The translations under genes were made by a program, and so were the position numbers. A stretch of 50,409 nucleotides of DNA, taken from contig DALYLQ010000014.1 in the NCBI GenBank assembly GCA_031976225.1, forward strand, positions 1 to 50,409, written 5' to 3'. Positions 7,233-15,956 of the stretch are shown here, one piece after another (the stretch's first letter is position 1; each line of letters starts with the position of its first letter). Source of the DNA: UBA10646 sp003456175 (GTDB lineage Bacteria > Bacteroidota > Bacteroidia > Chitinophagales > Chitinophagaceae). The notes beneath the pieces were generated by a model that was not told where the DNA came from, searched no databases, and worked only from the letters and a program-made list of their open reading frames with translations.

Positions 7233-8432
7233 ATGAAAGCTCTAGTAATCGGCGGCAATTTTGCAGGCATGACTGCCGCTATTGAATTGAAAAGAAAATT
7301 GAAAGATGCAGTTGAGGTAACGCTAATTGATAGAAACAGCGATTTCTTATTTGTACCTTCTTTAATTTGGGTACCCTTTAAACGCAGAGAAATTACAGAT
7401 ATTACGGTCGATCGCCGTAAAGTACTAGCAGAAAAGAAAGTGAATTTTGTATTAGCAGAAGCACTCAGCGTTGATCCTGAAAAACAGGTAGTTACCACAA
7501 CCAAAGGTTTATTCAACTATGATCATTTAGTGATTGCTACAGGCCCTAAAGTTGATTTTGATGTTGCCCCCGGTGTAAGAGATTATGCCACTTATGTTGG
7601 TACACCTACTGGCGCTATGAATATTCGAAAAAAACTTGAGGAATTTATTACACACCCTGGACCCATTGTTGTTGGCGCTACGCAACGAGCTGGCTGTATG
7701 GGTGCTGCTTATGAATTTTTATTCAACCTAGAAGAATGGTTGCGTGCCAAAAAAATTAGAGAAAAAGTAGATTTATACTGGGTTACACCAGAACCATTCT
7801 TAGGTCACTTTGGTATTGAGGGTATGCCTCTCGGTGAGGCCATGCTTAAAAAGTTTATGCAACTGTTTAACATTCACTATAAGCTTGGTGTAGGTATCAA
7901 AGAAGTTACACCTTATAGCGTTGAACTTACCAATGGTGAAGTAATTGAAACACGTTTTAGCATGTTAATGCCTCCTTTTAAAGGCGTTGATTTTATACAT
8001 AACTCACCGGGGCTACACCCTACTGGGAACGACTTTTTAGAAGTGGGAGAAGATTACCGCCACTTACAATATAAAAACGTTTGGGCAGCTGGTTTAACCG
8101 TAGATGTAAAGCCTCCGTTTCAACAAGGTAATGTTCCGTTTAGTGTACCTAAAACAGGTTATCCGAGCGATGAAACCGGAAAAATAGTTGCAGAAAATAT
8201 TACACGTGTTGTAAAAGGCAGAACCGATTTAAGGCGTAAAGCCTGGGGCAAAATACCTGGTGTTTGTATTATGGATGCAGGCAAGAAAGAAGTGATTATT
8301 TTATCTGATCACCTTTTTAAGCCAAGAAAATTTGCACTTATGATTCCGAATATTTTCTATGATTTCAGCAAAGTATTACTTGAAAAATATTTCTTATGGA
8401 AAATTAAAAACGGCTATGCTCATTTACCGTAA
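7233..8432 (+). CDS. Sulfide:quinone oxidoreductase-like FAD enzyme
   Basis: A 399-residue pyridine-nucleotide-disulfide-oxidoreductase-fold protein. The first dinucleotide motif is VIGGNFAGMTAA (residues 5-16), the second half-motif ATGPKVDF lies near 102, and the C-terminal WAAGLTVDVKPPF block (284-296) matches the FAD ribityl contact. Cys155 (QRAGCMG) and Cys345 (PGVCIMD) sit where sulfide:quinone oxidoreductases carry the two cysteines next to FAD; the third cysteine of that family (about residue 124) is absent. An amphipathic C-terminal helix (IFYDFSKVLLEKYFLWKI) could hold it to the membrane. It probably oxidises sulfide or a related thiol to reduce quinone, but substrate is inferred. 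The stop codon lies inside an exact CATTTACCGTAAGG word (8421-8434). Confidence 0.75.
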   Translation: MKALVIGGNFAGMTAAIELKRKLKDAVEVTLIDRNSDFLFVPSLIWVPFKRREITDITVDRRKVLAEKKVNFVLAEALSVDPEKQVVTTTKGLFNYDHLVIATGPKVDFDVAPGVRDYATYVGTPTGAMNIRKKLEEFITHPGPIVVGATQRAGCMGAAYEFLFNLEEWLRAKKIREKVDLYWVTPEPFLGHFGIEGMPLGEAMLKKFMQLFNIHYKLGVGIKEVTPYSVELTNGEVIETRFSMLMPPFKGVDFIHNSPGLHPTGNDFLEVGEDYRHLQYKNVWAAGLTVDVKPPFQQGNVPFSVPKTGYPSDETGKIVAENITRVVKGRTDLRRKAWGKIPGVCIMDAGKKEVIILSDHLFKPRKFALMIPNIFYDFSKVLLEKYFLWKIKNGYAHLP

Positions 8433-8470
8433 GGTGCTTTCTAATTCTATCACATCAAACTCCAACAGCT

Positions 8471-8878
8471 ATGCACATTCATATTCACGATGGAATTTCT
8501 ATCGGTCACATCAAACAAATATTTAACGACTTTTATCCGTTTCTGAAACTAGAATTTTTCAGAGAACCACATGCACGTTTTGAACGTTCATCGGAACTTA
8601 GCAGAATACCTGATCACATTACCATCAGGAATATTCACAAAGATGCCAAGCATGATGGTACCATTGAAATTCATCCAACACAAACGGTAGGTAACGTGGA
8701 AAAACGGTTTCAAACAGACTTTGCCCTACCAGTGCAAGTATATTGGATTCAAAAAGGTAAATGGGTGCAAACCGACAGTATGGATGCATTCACTCTTAAA
8801 GAAGTGAATGAACTTAGCAAGAATGACTCTGATGAATTTTTAATTGAAGACTATGAAGAAGGTTTTGAAGACGAATAG
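8471..8878 (+). CDS. Acidic conserved-looking protein, function unknown
   Basis: A 135-residue soluble protein that I do not recognise. It opens MHIHIHDG, has a predicted mixed alpha/beta core with VGNVEKRFQTDF and VQVYWIQKGKWVQT (about residues 74-110) and ends in a strongly acidic tail (DSDEFLIEDYEEGFEDE). There is no signal peptide or membrane segment. It starts 38 bases after the SQR-like gene on the same strand and a terminator follows, so it is probably co-expressed with that gene. No function is assigned. Confidence 0.7.
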   Translation: MHIHIHDGISIGHIKQIFNDFYPFLKLEFFREPHARFERSSELSRIPDHITIRNIHKDAKHDGTIEIHPTQTVGNVEKRFQTDFALPVQVYWIQKGKWVQTDSMDAFTLKEVNELSKNDSDEFLIEDYEEGFEDE

Positions 8879-8895
8879 TAACTAGAACACAAGTA

Positions 8896-8924
8896 AAAAG
8901 GGAGCTATCATATAGCTCCCTTTT
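8896..8924. terminator. Bidirectional terminator between convergent genes
   Basis: A 12-bp perfect stem (AAAAGGGAGCTA / TAGCTCCCTTTT) with a 5-base loop lies between the plus gene ending at 8878 and the minus gene ending at 8945. A and T runs on the two sides allow use in both directions. Confidence 0.9.
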
Positions 8925-8944
8925 GAATATTACATAGCTGATAA

Positions 8945-11371
8945 CTACTTTTTCTTACCCTTCACATACTGCTCTAACCATGTGTGTTGCTCCCACAACA
9001 TATGCAATAAATTTTCTCTGCCTCTGTAGCTATGTGCTTCGTAAGGTAAGCTCACATAACGCACCGTACCACCATGACCTTTAACTGCATTGAACAAACG
9101 TTCGCTATTGATCGGGAATGTACCAGGATTATCATCGCTATCACCATGAATGAGTAGTAATGGGGTTTTGATACGATCGGCATAGCTAAAAGGACTCATC
9201 TCATAGTACAAACTTGGCGCCTGCCAATACGTACGCTCCTCGTTTTGAAAACCAAATGGTGTAAGGGTTCTGTTATATGCACCACTGCGTGCAATACCAG
9301 CCTTAAACAACTTAGTATGTGCTAATAAATTGGCCGTCATAAAAGCACCATAGCTATGCCCTCCAACAGCAACACGAGTACTATCGCCAACACCCTGAGC
9401 TGCTAAAAATTGTATAGCAGCCTGTGCATTCATATGCAACTGTGCAATAAAATTATCGTTTGGCTTTTTAGTAGTATCAGTTGCTACAATAGGCATTTCG
9501 GCATTGTCTAACACGGCATAACCCTGCGTTACCCAAAACACAGGTCCGCCCCAGCTAATAGTTGTAAAGCGGTGCTGACTACCACGTACTTGAGCAGCAT
9601 CGGCAGCACTGTTAAATTCTCTCGGATATGCCCACATTAAAACAGGCAGAGGTCCATCTTTTTCTTTATTGTAACCTTGCGGTAAATAAAGGTCGCCAGT
9701 TAAATCAACCCCATCGGCTCTTTTATACTTCACCTTTTGCTTAGTGATACCAGCCAATGCAGGATAAGGATTAGTGAAGGTTGTAAGGGGCCTGTCGGCA
9801 ATACGTTGCTTCAAATCTTTTAGATAATAGTTGGGTACATCTGTTTGTGATTCTTTACGAGTAACTAAGCTTAAAGTTTGAGCATTCAACACATCTACCA
9901 CATATTCAAAACTGTCTTCTGCACATCGCCAAAGTATATCTGTTTGCTTCGTTTCAAAATTGTACTTACTTAAAAATGGCAAATCACCTTTGGGTGAAGC
10001 ACCCGTAGTGTTGTTCATGAGTAATGTATTTCCATCAATAACTTGAATAACACTTTTTCCATATTGATTTTTAGTCATCACAGGACTACCAGGATTGTTA
10101 TAAGCATCGGTTGTATTTCTTTCAAATAACAGCTCTGTAGTACCTTTAGATGGATTATAACGACTCACTCTAGCCACTTGCTTACCTTGTAAAGCTTCGG
10201 TTACCCATGCAAAATTTTCGTTGCCCCAAGTAACACCCCTAAAACGCATTTGCGTTTTGAAGAGTAACTGCTTTTCACCATTAAAGGGTGCAGCTAATGC
10301 ATATACAGCATCGTGTTCAATAACTTTAGTTTTAATGAAACCGCTATCGAATGGTTCACACCAAATGATGGTTGCAGGAGCATCGGCACGCCAACTAAAA
10401 CCTCTAGGTACATTCTGTACATTATCATAACCACTAGGTGTGGTTTCACTGCTAGGTAAGCTAGCTAAGTTTTTCACTAGCATACCTTTAACATCGTAGA
10501 TAGCCATATCACTTGCAAAGCCACTTACTGGTACTAAATAGCTAAATGGCTTACGCAAAGTTTCTAGCATCAAGTACTTTTTATCTGGTGAAATAGTACA
10601 CCCTGCATACAAAGCAGGCTTACCTATAGCGGCTTCTTTTCCATTATAATTAATCACCAACTGAGAAGTAGCCATAAATTCAAAAATCTGTTCATCGTAC
10701 GGCGATTTAATTAAATCTTGATAGGTTCTGCTAGGTGCTGCTTTACCCTTATTTTGTTGTACTGTAGGCCCTTGCGGCGTGATGGGCTTTTTAGGTGCCT
10801 TATCAGCGGTTGCTATAATTACGTTGTATACTAAAGCATCATCGCCCATCCAACTATAGCCATTGCCAATTACTAGATTGAGGGGTTTGCTATTAACCTT
10901 ATAAGCCTTTTTAGTGGCTACTACTACCACATACATATCGATACTTGTTGCTGTAGTATTGGTGAAGGCAAACTTATTTTCGGAAGGGCTCCAACTTACA
11001 TTACTTGCCAACAAATTTGCAGGAAGACCTTCAATAGAAAACGACTGGCCTGTTTTGATATTTTTGAGTATAAAGTTGTTAACATAACTCGATCTGCTTG
11101 GTCCGAAATTATTAGGATTCAAGCGTAAGCCTGCTACTCGAATTTCAGGTTGACCTAGTTCTTCTACAGAGGGATAACTGTTACGTTCACTCAATAACAT
11201 CCATTCAGCCTTACTATCAATACTTACACTTGGGGTTGGCTTAGCAAGTAGTAAATCGGCTATCACTTGTGGCGGTTGCTGGTATCCAACGGCATCTTGT
11301 GCCGAAGTATTATACGCATGAAATATAACACTGCTGAATAGTGCTATTATAAATGCAATTTTTCTATTCAT
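8945..11371 (-). CDS. Secreted S9-family (prolyl oligopeptidase-like) serine peptidase
   Basis: An 808-residue periplasmic or exported peptidase. A signal peptide (MNRKIAFIIALFSSV..., cut near NTSAQ) is followed by an N-terminal beta-propeller-like region and a C-terminal alpha/beta hydrolase domain. The catalytic triad is visible: Ser673 in GGHSYGAFM, Asp746 in HGDSDDNPG and His780 in YEAHSYRGRE. The layout and the segments near SIDSKAEWMLLSERNSYPSVEELGQPE resemble the S9D glutamyl-endopeptidase group, so cleavage after Glu is possible. The start at 11371 is used because it opens the signal peptide; an upstream in-frame ATG at 11422 overlaps an iterated word. It likely degrades peptides for nutrition. 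Confidence 0.88.
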   Translation of the reverse strand: MNRKIAFIIALFSSVIFHAYNTSAQDAVGYQQPPQVIADLLLAKPTPSVSIDSKAEWMLLSERNSYPSVEELGQPEIRVAGLRLNPNNFGPSRSSYVNNFILKNIKTGQSFSIEGLPANLLASNVSWSPSENKFAFTNTTATSIDMYVVVVATKKAYKVNSKPLNLVIGNGYSWMGDDALVYNVIIATADKAPKKPITPQGPTVQQNKGKAAPSRTYQDLIKSPYDEQIFEFMATSQLVINYNGKEAAIGKPALYAGCTISPDKKYLMLETLRKPFSYLVPVSGFASDMAIYDVKGMLVKNLASLPSSETTPSGYDNVQNVPRGFSWRADAPATIIWCEPFDSGFIKTKVIEHDAVYALAAPFNGEKQLLFKTQMRFRGVTWGNENFAWVTEALQGKQVARVSRYNPSKGTTELLFERNTTDAYNNPGSPVMTKNQYGKSVIQVIDGNTLLMNNTTGASPKGDLPFLSKYNFETKQTDILWRCAEDSFEYVVDVLNAQTLSLVTRKESQTDVPNYYLKDLKQRIADRPLTTFTNPYPALAGITKQKVKYKRADGVDLTGDLYLPQGYNKEKDGPLPVLMWAYPREFNSAADAAQVRGSQHRFTTISWGGPVFWVTQGYAVLDNAEMPIVATDTTKKPNDNFIAQLHMNAQAAIQFLAAQGVGDSTRVAVGGHSYGAFMTANLLAHTKLFKAGIARSGAYNRTLTPFGFQNEERTYWQAPSLYYEMSPFSYADRIKTPLLLIHGDSDDNPGTFPINSERLFNAVKGHGGTVRYVSLPYEAHSYRGRENLLHMLWEQHTWLEQYVKGKKK

Positions 11372-11470
11372 ACCATAAAAGTTTATGGCTACTAAAGTAT
11401 TACTTTCAAAGTAGTCGTTCATTTACCGTAAGGTAGTATATGCAGTAAAACCAAATAGTTTGACCGAAAA

Positions 11471-11503
11471 TAAAAATGCCTTGCACTATGAAAGTTACAA
11501 GGC
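11471..11503 (-). terminator. Terminator after the CoA-transferase gene
   Basis: On the minus strand the stem GCCTTG/CAAGGC with a 14-base loop is followed by ATTTTTATTTT. It lies 28 bases past the stop at 11532. Confidence 0.7.
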
Positions 11504-11531
11504 TGTTTTTAAACAAGATATTGAATAGTAA

Positions 11532-12810
11532 TTATTGAAATATTTTGAAACGCTCAAAGCAAGCCCGTTCTAACATTTCACGATCGTCGGGGTGAGCAAT
11601 ACTGATGAGAGCCTTTGCACGTTGCCGTAAATTTTTTCCGTAGAGATATGCTACACCAAACTCTGTTACCACATAGTGTACGTGACCTCTTGTAGTAACC
11701 ACACCTGCAAATTGCTTTAAGGCTGGCACAATACGAGGTACGACTTGTAAGTGCTATAATGGGCTTACCACCTTCGCTTAATGCAGCACCTCGCATAAAA
11801 TCCATTTGTCCGCCAATGCCACTAAACTGAATGCTACCAATACTATCGGCACATACTTGACCTGTTAAATCAACTTCAATGGCACTGTTAATTGCCACCA
11901 CTTTCGGGTTACGACGAATTACATGTGGATCGTTCACATAATCGATATCTAAAAATGCAAAGGCAGGATTATCATTCACATAATCGTACAAACGTTTAGT
12001 GCCAAAAGCAAAGCCTGTAACTGTTTTATTGGGGTGAATACGTTTCTTACTATTGTTGATGATATCTTTTTCAAACAAATCGATAATACCATCACTACAC
12101 ATTTCGGTATGTACACCTAAATCTTTATGTCCATACAACGATTGTAATACGGCATCGGGTATTGTACCAATACCCATTTGAAGCGTACTACCATTTTCAA
12201 TTAGTGCAGCAACATTGCGACCAATGGCCAACTCGGCAGCGGCAACTTTTTCGCCATAGTTTACTTCGGGTAGTAATTCTTCGTGATAGACCATGTGTGT
12301 GAACTTACTCATGTGCACCAATCCGTCGCCATGTGTTCGTGGAATATTAGGATTCACCTGAGCAATAACAATATTGGCATTACGTACAGCCGAACGTGCA
12401 ATATCTACCGATACGCCTAGAGAGCAATAGCCATGTTTATCGGGCGGCGACACTTGTACTAAAGCAACATCGAGCGTTAGAATTTTTTTATTGAACAAGT
12501 CGGGTATATCGCTCAAAAAAACGGGAATAAAATCTGCTCTTCCGGCATTCACCGCTTCACGCACACCAGCAGAAACGAACATACAGTTGATATGAAATGA
12601 ATCGGCGTATTCTGGTTTATGCACTTCAATATCACCTTGTACGGTTATAAATACAAGTTCAACATCTTTTAAACGATAAGATTGTTCAGCAAGTTTTCGC
12701 ATTAAGTACAACGGTGTACAGGCACTGCCATGTACAAATATTCGATGGTTGCTTTGCACACTTTGCAATGCAACTTCGGCACTTACATAATGAATGGGTT
12801 CGAGAGACAT
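11532..12810 (-). pseudogene. Acetyl-CoA hydrolase/4-hydroxybutyrate CoA-transferase family gene, frameshifted
   Basis: Two overlapping frames together make one family member. Residues from MSLEPIHYVSAEVAL through GIGTIPDAVLQSL, HTEMCSDGIIDLF and GGKPIIALTS are in one frame (12810 to about 11736). From about 11735 the sequence continues in another frame as RIVPALKQFAGVVTTRGHVHYVVTEFGVAYLYGKNLRQRAKALISIAHP to the stop at 11532. In relatives about five residues (a KGES-like segment) separate these blocks, so the break looks like a 14-bp deletion at about 11730-11742 rather than a single-base error. The intact enzyme would move CoA between acyl-CoA and acetate-type acids. As written, the protein ends in 50-odd foreign residues and loses its conserved end. 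Mutation or assembly error are both possible. Confidence 0.8.
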
Positions 12811-12903
12811 GATTGGTGATTTACTGTACAAAATTCTGATTATTCATATGTGTTTCAACTGATGAAGGTCATGCTAACAAATAGTTTTAAGCAGTAAAAA
12901 CGC

Positions 12904-13773
12904 TTAAAATAAATTAGGATAATCTGTTATAATTCCATCTACGCCAAGTTGTATTAATTGCTGTATAGTAGCTAAATCGTTGACTGTCCACGGAATTACT
13001 TTCATACGATATTGTTTCGCCATTGCGATAAGTGCTGGGGTAACTTTACTATAGTGGGGACTCAATATTTCTGGTGTAAAGCCAAGTGATTGTATTAAAG
13101 TTTCATAAGCAGCAGGCTCGTCTGGTTCAATTAAATATGCTAATGGTATTGACGGATAATACTTACGTAAATATTGTAATACACGAACATCAAAACTTTG
13201 AATGTTATAACGATTTTGAACATTAAGTGTTGCAAGCAATGCAACTACTTGCTCGCAAAAAACAGCAGGTGTAGGATGATACACACCATCGGTTTCGATT
13301 AAGCTTTTAATTTCAATATTATACTTTGGCAATGGCTTACCTTGCTGCTTGGCATATGCATCGCAAGTTTGAATCAGTGTATCTAAAGTAGGCTTAAACG
13401 CCGCCGTTTTCAATTGTTTCGGAAACCTAGGATGTGGTCGCATACCAACATCAAAGCTTCTTATTTGGCCGTAAGGCATTCTATACAAATTCAACATAGC
13501 TGCTTCGCCTGCTGTTACAGGTTCGCCATTAGGCTTTGTAGCTATTTCATGATTCATGAAGGCTTCATGACTTACTACCACTTTACCATCGGCACTTAGC
13601 ACTACATCAAGTTCTAATGTAGTACAATTCAAATCAATGGCCTTTAACATTGCAACAATAGTATTCTCAGGCATTAAACCCCTACAGCCTCTATGGCCTT
13701 GCTTATCTATAACTTGCGCAGTTGCCATACCATTTAAAAATATGAATATAATAATATATACGAATTTATACAT
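12904..13773 (-). CDS. Glycerophosphodiester phosphodiesterase, secreted
   Basis: A 289-residue GDPD-family enzyme that hydrolyses glycerophosphodiesters to glycerol 3-phosphate and an alcohol. A signal peptide (MYKFVYIIIFIFLNGMATAQ) precedes the TIM-barrel. The catalytic set is present: His27 in QGHRG, PENT near 35, Glu54 and Asp56 in ELDV and His69 in VSHE; the C-terminal IPWTVND and GVDGIITDYPN complete the signature. The ATG at 13773 is preferred over one 26 codons upstream because it starts the signal peptide. It overlaps the end of the PaiB gene by 8 bases, so the two are one transcript. Confidence 0.92.
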   Translation of the reverse strand: MYKFVYIIIFIFLNGMATAQVIDKQGHRGCRGLMPENTIVAMLKAIDLNCTTLELDVVLSADGKVVVSHEAFMNHEIATKPNGEPVTAGEAAMLNLYRMPYGQIRSFDVGMRPHPRFPKQLKTAAFKPTLDTLIQTCDAYAKQQGKPLPKYNIEIKSLIETDGVYHPTPAVFCEQVVALLATLNVQNRYNIQSFDVRVLQYLRKYYPSIPLAYLIEPDEPAAYETLIQSLGFTPEILSPHYSKVTPALIAMAKQYRMKVIPWTVNDLATIQQLIQLGVDGIITDYPNLF

Positions 13774-14374
13774 AGCGTTCCATCGCTTTAGCCATAGTAA
13801 TTGTTTCGGTAGTAGCTTGTAATGCTTGTATAATACGCGTACGTTCTTCATACGATTTGTTTTGACTTAGTTTAAAAACGTGTTCTACTTTTGAAACTTC
13901 AATTTCAAAGCCAACAATAGCTTTCATATGTTGCTGTACATATGCTGGCTGCATATCGCCTACTTGAGAACCACTAACACTTCCTTCAAACCTTGTAGTA
14001 GTGGCTTTGAGTAAGCTTAATAATCCATCATCATCTAGCCAATGAACGGTACCAAATACATGAGCAGTCATGTAGTTCCAAGTACTTGCAGTATTCGGCT
14101 GTTCATAATGTTGAGCACTCACATATGCATGTGGCCCTTGAAATACACATACTACTTCTTTGGCTTGTTGCATAGCTATTTCATGTGTTGTTTTTCGCAT
14201 TACATGACCACTCAACAACCACTTCCCAGCTCTTTGGTATACCATGAATGGAAGATGCGTGATGGCCGGTAATTGACTACCATTTGGCACTATAAGTGTT
14301 GCAAACGATTGCTCTTGAATAAATTGCCAAACATCGTCGGCAGATTTTGCTTTGAAATAAGGAATATCGTACAT
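13766..14374 (-). CDS. PaiB-family FMN-binding protein
   Basis: A 202-residue protein of the FMN-binding negative transcriptional regulator (PaiB) family, a split-barrel flavin fold. The family marks ITHLPF (residues about 38-43), VFQGPHAYVSAQHYE (about 77-91), STWNYMTAHVFG and the C-terminal KLSQNKSYEERTRII block are all present. The family name comes from Bacillus, where PaiB affects sporulation proteases; a direct DNA-binding role is not shown by this sequence and a flavin or heme role is possible. It overlaps the glycerophosphodiesterase gene and is divergent from the membrane-protein gene at 14454. Confidence 0.85.
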   Translation of the reverse strand: MYDIPYFKAKSADDVWQFIQEQSFATLIVPNGSQLPAITHLPFMVYQRAGKWLLSGHVMRKTTHEIAMQQAKEVVCVFQGPHAYVSAQHYEQPNTASTWNYMTAHVFGTVHWLDDDGLLSLLKATTTRFEGSVSGSQVGDMQPAYVQQHMKAIVGFEIEVSKVEHVFKLSQNKSYEERTRIIQALQATTETITMAKAMERYV

Positions 14375-14428
14375 GCACTTAAATTATTAAAATCGTACGA
14401 AGTAACCAGAATTGTTTAATGTAAATGT

Positions 14429-14436
14429 TATATTTG
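14429..14436 (+). promoter_or_regulatory. Candidate -7 promoter element
   Basis: TATATTTG is a full match to TAnnTTTG and lies 17 bases before a GTG codon that opens a signal-peptide-like sequence. No -33 TTG is at the ideal distance (the nearest is 14 bases upstream). It argues for the GTG at 14454 as the start of the next gene. Confidence 0.45.
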
Positions 14437-14453
14437 GTTACAAGCCCCTTTTT

Positions 14454-15008
14454 GTGAGAAGCTCAATAGCCGTACTAATTGTTTTACTACTACTGTTGTG
14501 TATGCCAGGCATAGCACAATATGCCGATTCTCTGGCTAGTGCCATTGATACAAGCACCAACACTAACGAAAACTTCGACGAGACATTTGATGCAGAATTT
14601 AATTCGCTGATAGCACATGTTGCTACCATTTTTGCCGGCGGTGCTGTAGGTGCTTTTATCGTTGGCCTTACAATTACAACGCTGCTATTAATTATTGGTG
14701 GGTGTTTGGTATTCGTTAAAGCTGTTTCTACTGTTGTATTTGTAGCATTCTTGCGTAATGCCAACAGCATTGGCATCAACACCTTTATCTATATTCTATC
14801 GAGCATTATAGGCGGTATTACGGGCTTCGGTTCTATTCTACTAATGGCCTTGCTGCTACCTAACATTATCGCAAATGGAACAAGTTTACTCATTGCTATT
14901 TTCGGTGGAATTATTGGCGGCATTATCGTTGCTTATGTAGCGTTACGAATAGTAAAAGTGCTATACAAAATTCTCAGAAAGCGTTGGGATTTAATAGATG
15001 CCTATTAG
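14454..15008 (+). CDS. Small integral membrane protein, unknown
   Basis: About 184 residues from GTG 14454. An N-terminal hydrophobic stretch (VLIVLLLLLCMPGIAQ) looks like a signal peptide with an AQ cleavage site. A short acidic, Thr/Asn-rich periplasmic linker follows, then three or four membrane segments, two rich in glycine (FAGGAVGAFIVGLTITTLLLIIGG and IFGGIIGGIIVAYVAL). The basic end KILRKRWDLIDAY should be cytoplasmic. I do not recognise the family. An upstream TTG at 14412 would add 14 residues, but it lies before the promoter-like box. An exact CCTTACGGTAAATG word begins 2 bases after the stop. Confidence 0.65.
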   Translation: MRSSIAVLIVLLLLLCMPGIAQYADSLASAIDTSTNTNENFDETFDAEFNSLIAHVATIFAGGAVGAFIVGLTITTLLLIIGGCLVFVKAVSTVVFVAFLRNANSIGINTFIYILSSIIGGITGFGSILLMALLLPNIIANGTSLLIAIFGGIIGGIIVAYVALRIVKVLYKILRKRWDLIDAY

Positions 15009-15125
15009 TACCTTACGGTAAATGTGAATACATTTTGTAAATAGCTAGCCATCATAGCAAACAAAAAGTTGAAGTGTGCGACGCAACTAATGCCAAATAG
15101 TAGTACTTCAGCTGGTTACCAACGC

Positions 15126-15887
15126 CTACTTACCTACTACAATGTATTGACCCAACTTATTCACTACAATGGTAGGTAATTGCTGATGCTGTTCAAAGTA
15201 ATCGTACGCCTTTTTCAATCGGTTGGCAAACTGTTGTAACTCCGTATCACCATCAATTATTTTAGTTAGGTAAGCAATGCTTTTCGGATTGTTATACCGT
15301 ATCGGAAAAATATGTACCGGAATAAAATCTTGCCCAGCATTTTTAGCATGCATCGCAAGTATGTACAACTCTTCCATTTGTACATCGGTGATAGGAATAC
15401 AACCCGTTGTAATGCAACTACCGTGAATATAAATATCGCCACCGGGCTTTGCAGAATCACTCAATAATTTGTCGGATGCATTCGGATAGTTAATACCTAA
15501 ACTTAAATGGAAACTACTACGTGGGTTAAACTCGTTGATGTAATAAAAACCCTCAGGCACCTGATAATCGCCTTCAATACGTTTAGGACCTAACTGGCCC
15601 GCCATAGCACAAACCTTATAGGTTTTAAAAAGTTTGAAAGGTGTGTTTTCACTGTTACGTACCCAAACTTCTAACTGACTATCATATTTAAAACTTCGTA
15701 TATATAATTGTTGTGGAGGCCACGCTAATTCGCTTTTCTCGAACTGCTTTTTTAAAGTATCTTCTTTGAGCTTAATCGCATTCATTACTCTTGGGAACGA
15801 CTTTTGCCAGTCGACAAAATTGCCTTGAGCAAGGGTAGCCTGCCCGCCAATAAGTAAACATAAATACAGCAATACCAAGCGCATCAT
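15126..15887 (-). CDS. L,D-transpeptidase family protein (YafK-like)
   Basis: A 253-residue exported protein with a signal peptide (MMRLVLLYLCLLIGGQATLAQ). The YkuD-type catalytic motif is IYIHGSCITTGCIPI, with His155 and the nucleophile Cys163. The longer YafK-like spacing and the ADxxLLSDSAKPGGDIYIHG context suit the murein L,D-transpeptidase/endopeptidase group, which makes, breaks or decorates peptidoglycan cross-links in the periplasm. The start at 15887 is preferred over the ORF start at 15935, as it opens the signal peptide; ATG 15884 is equally possible. It is followed on the minus strand by no close partner. Confidence 0.87.
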   Translation of the reverse strand: MMRLVLLYLCLLIGGQATLAQGNFVDWQKSFPRVMNAIKLKEDTLKKQFEKSELAWPPQQLYIRSFKYDSQLEVWVRNSENTPFKLFKTYKVCAMAGQLGPKRIEGDYQVPEGFYYINEFNPRSSFHLSLGINYPNASDKLLSDSAKPGGDIYIHGSCITTGCIPITDVQMEELYILAMHAKNAGQDFIPVHIFPIRYNNPKSIAYLTKIIDGDTELQQFANRLKKAYDYFEQHQQLPTIVVNKLGQYIVVGK

Positions 15888-15956
15888 AACAGCTAAGTTA
15901 AGCGATAACACATTTCGTTGAACACTGGTGCACAACCATTACAACACTACAACGCA

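Noticed and set aside
14412..14453. TTG start of the small membrane protein
   Set aside because: The extension lies before and across a TAnnTTTG promoter-like box; the GTG at 14454 opens a proper signal peptide.
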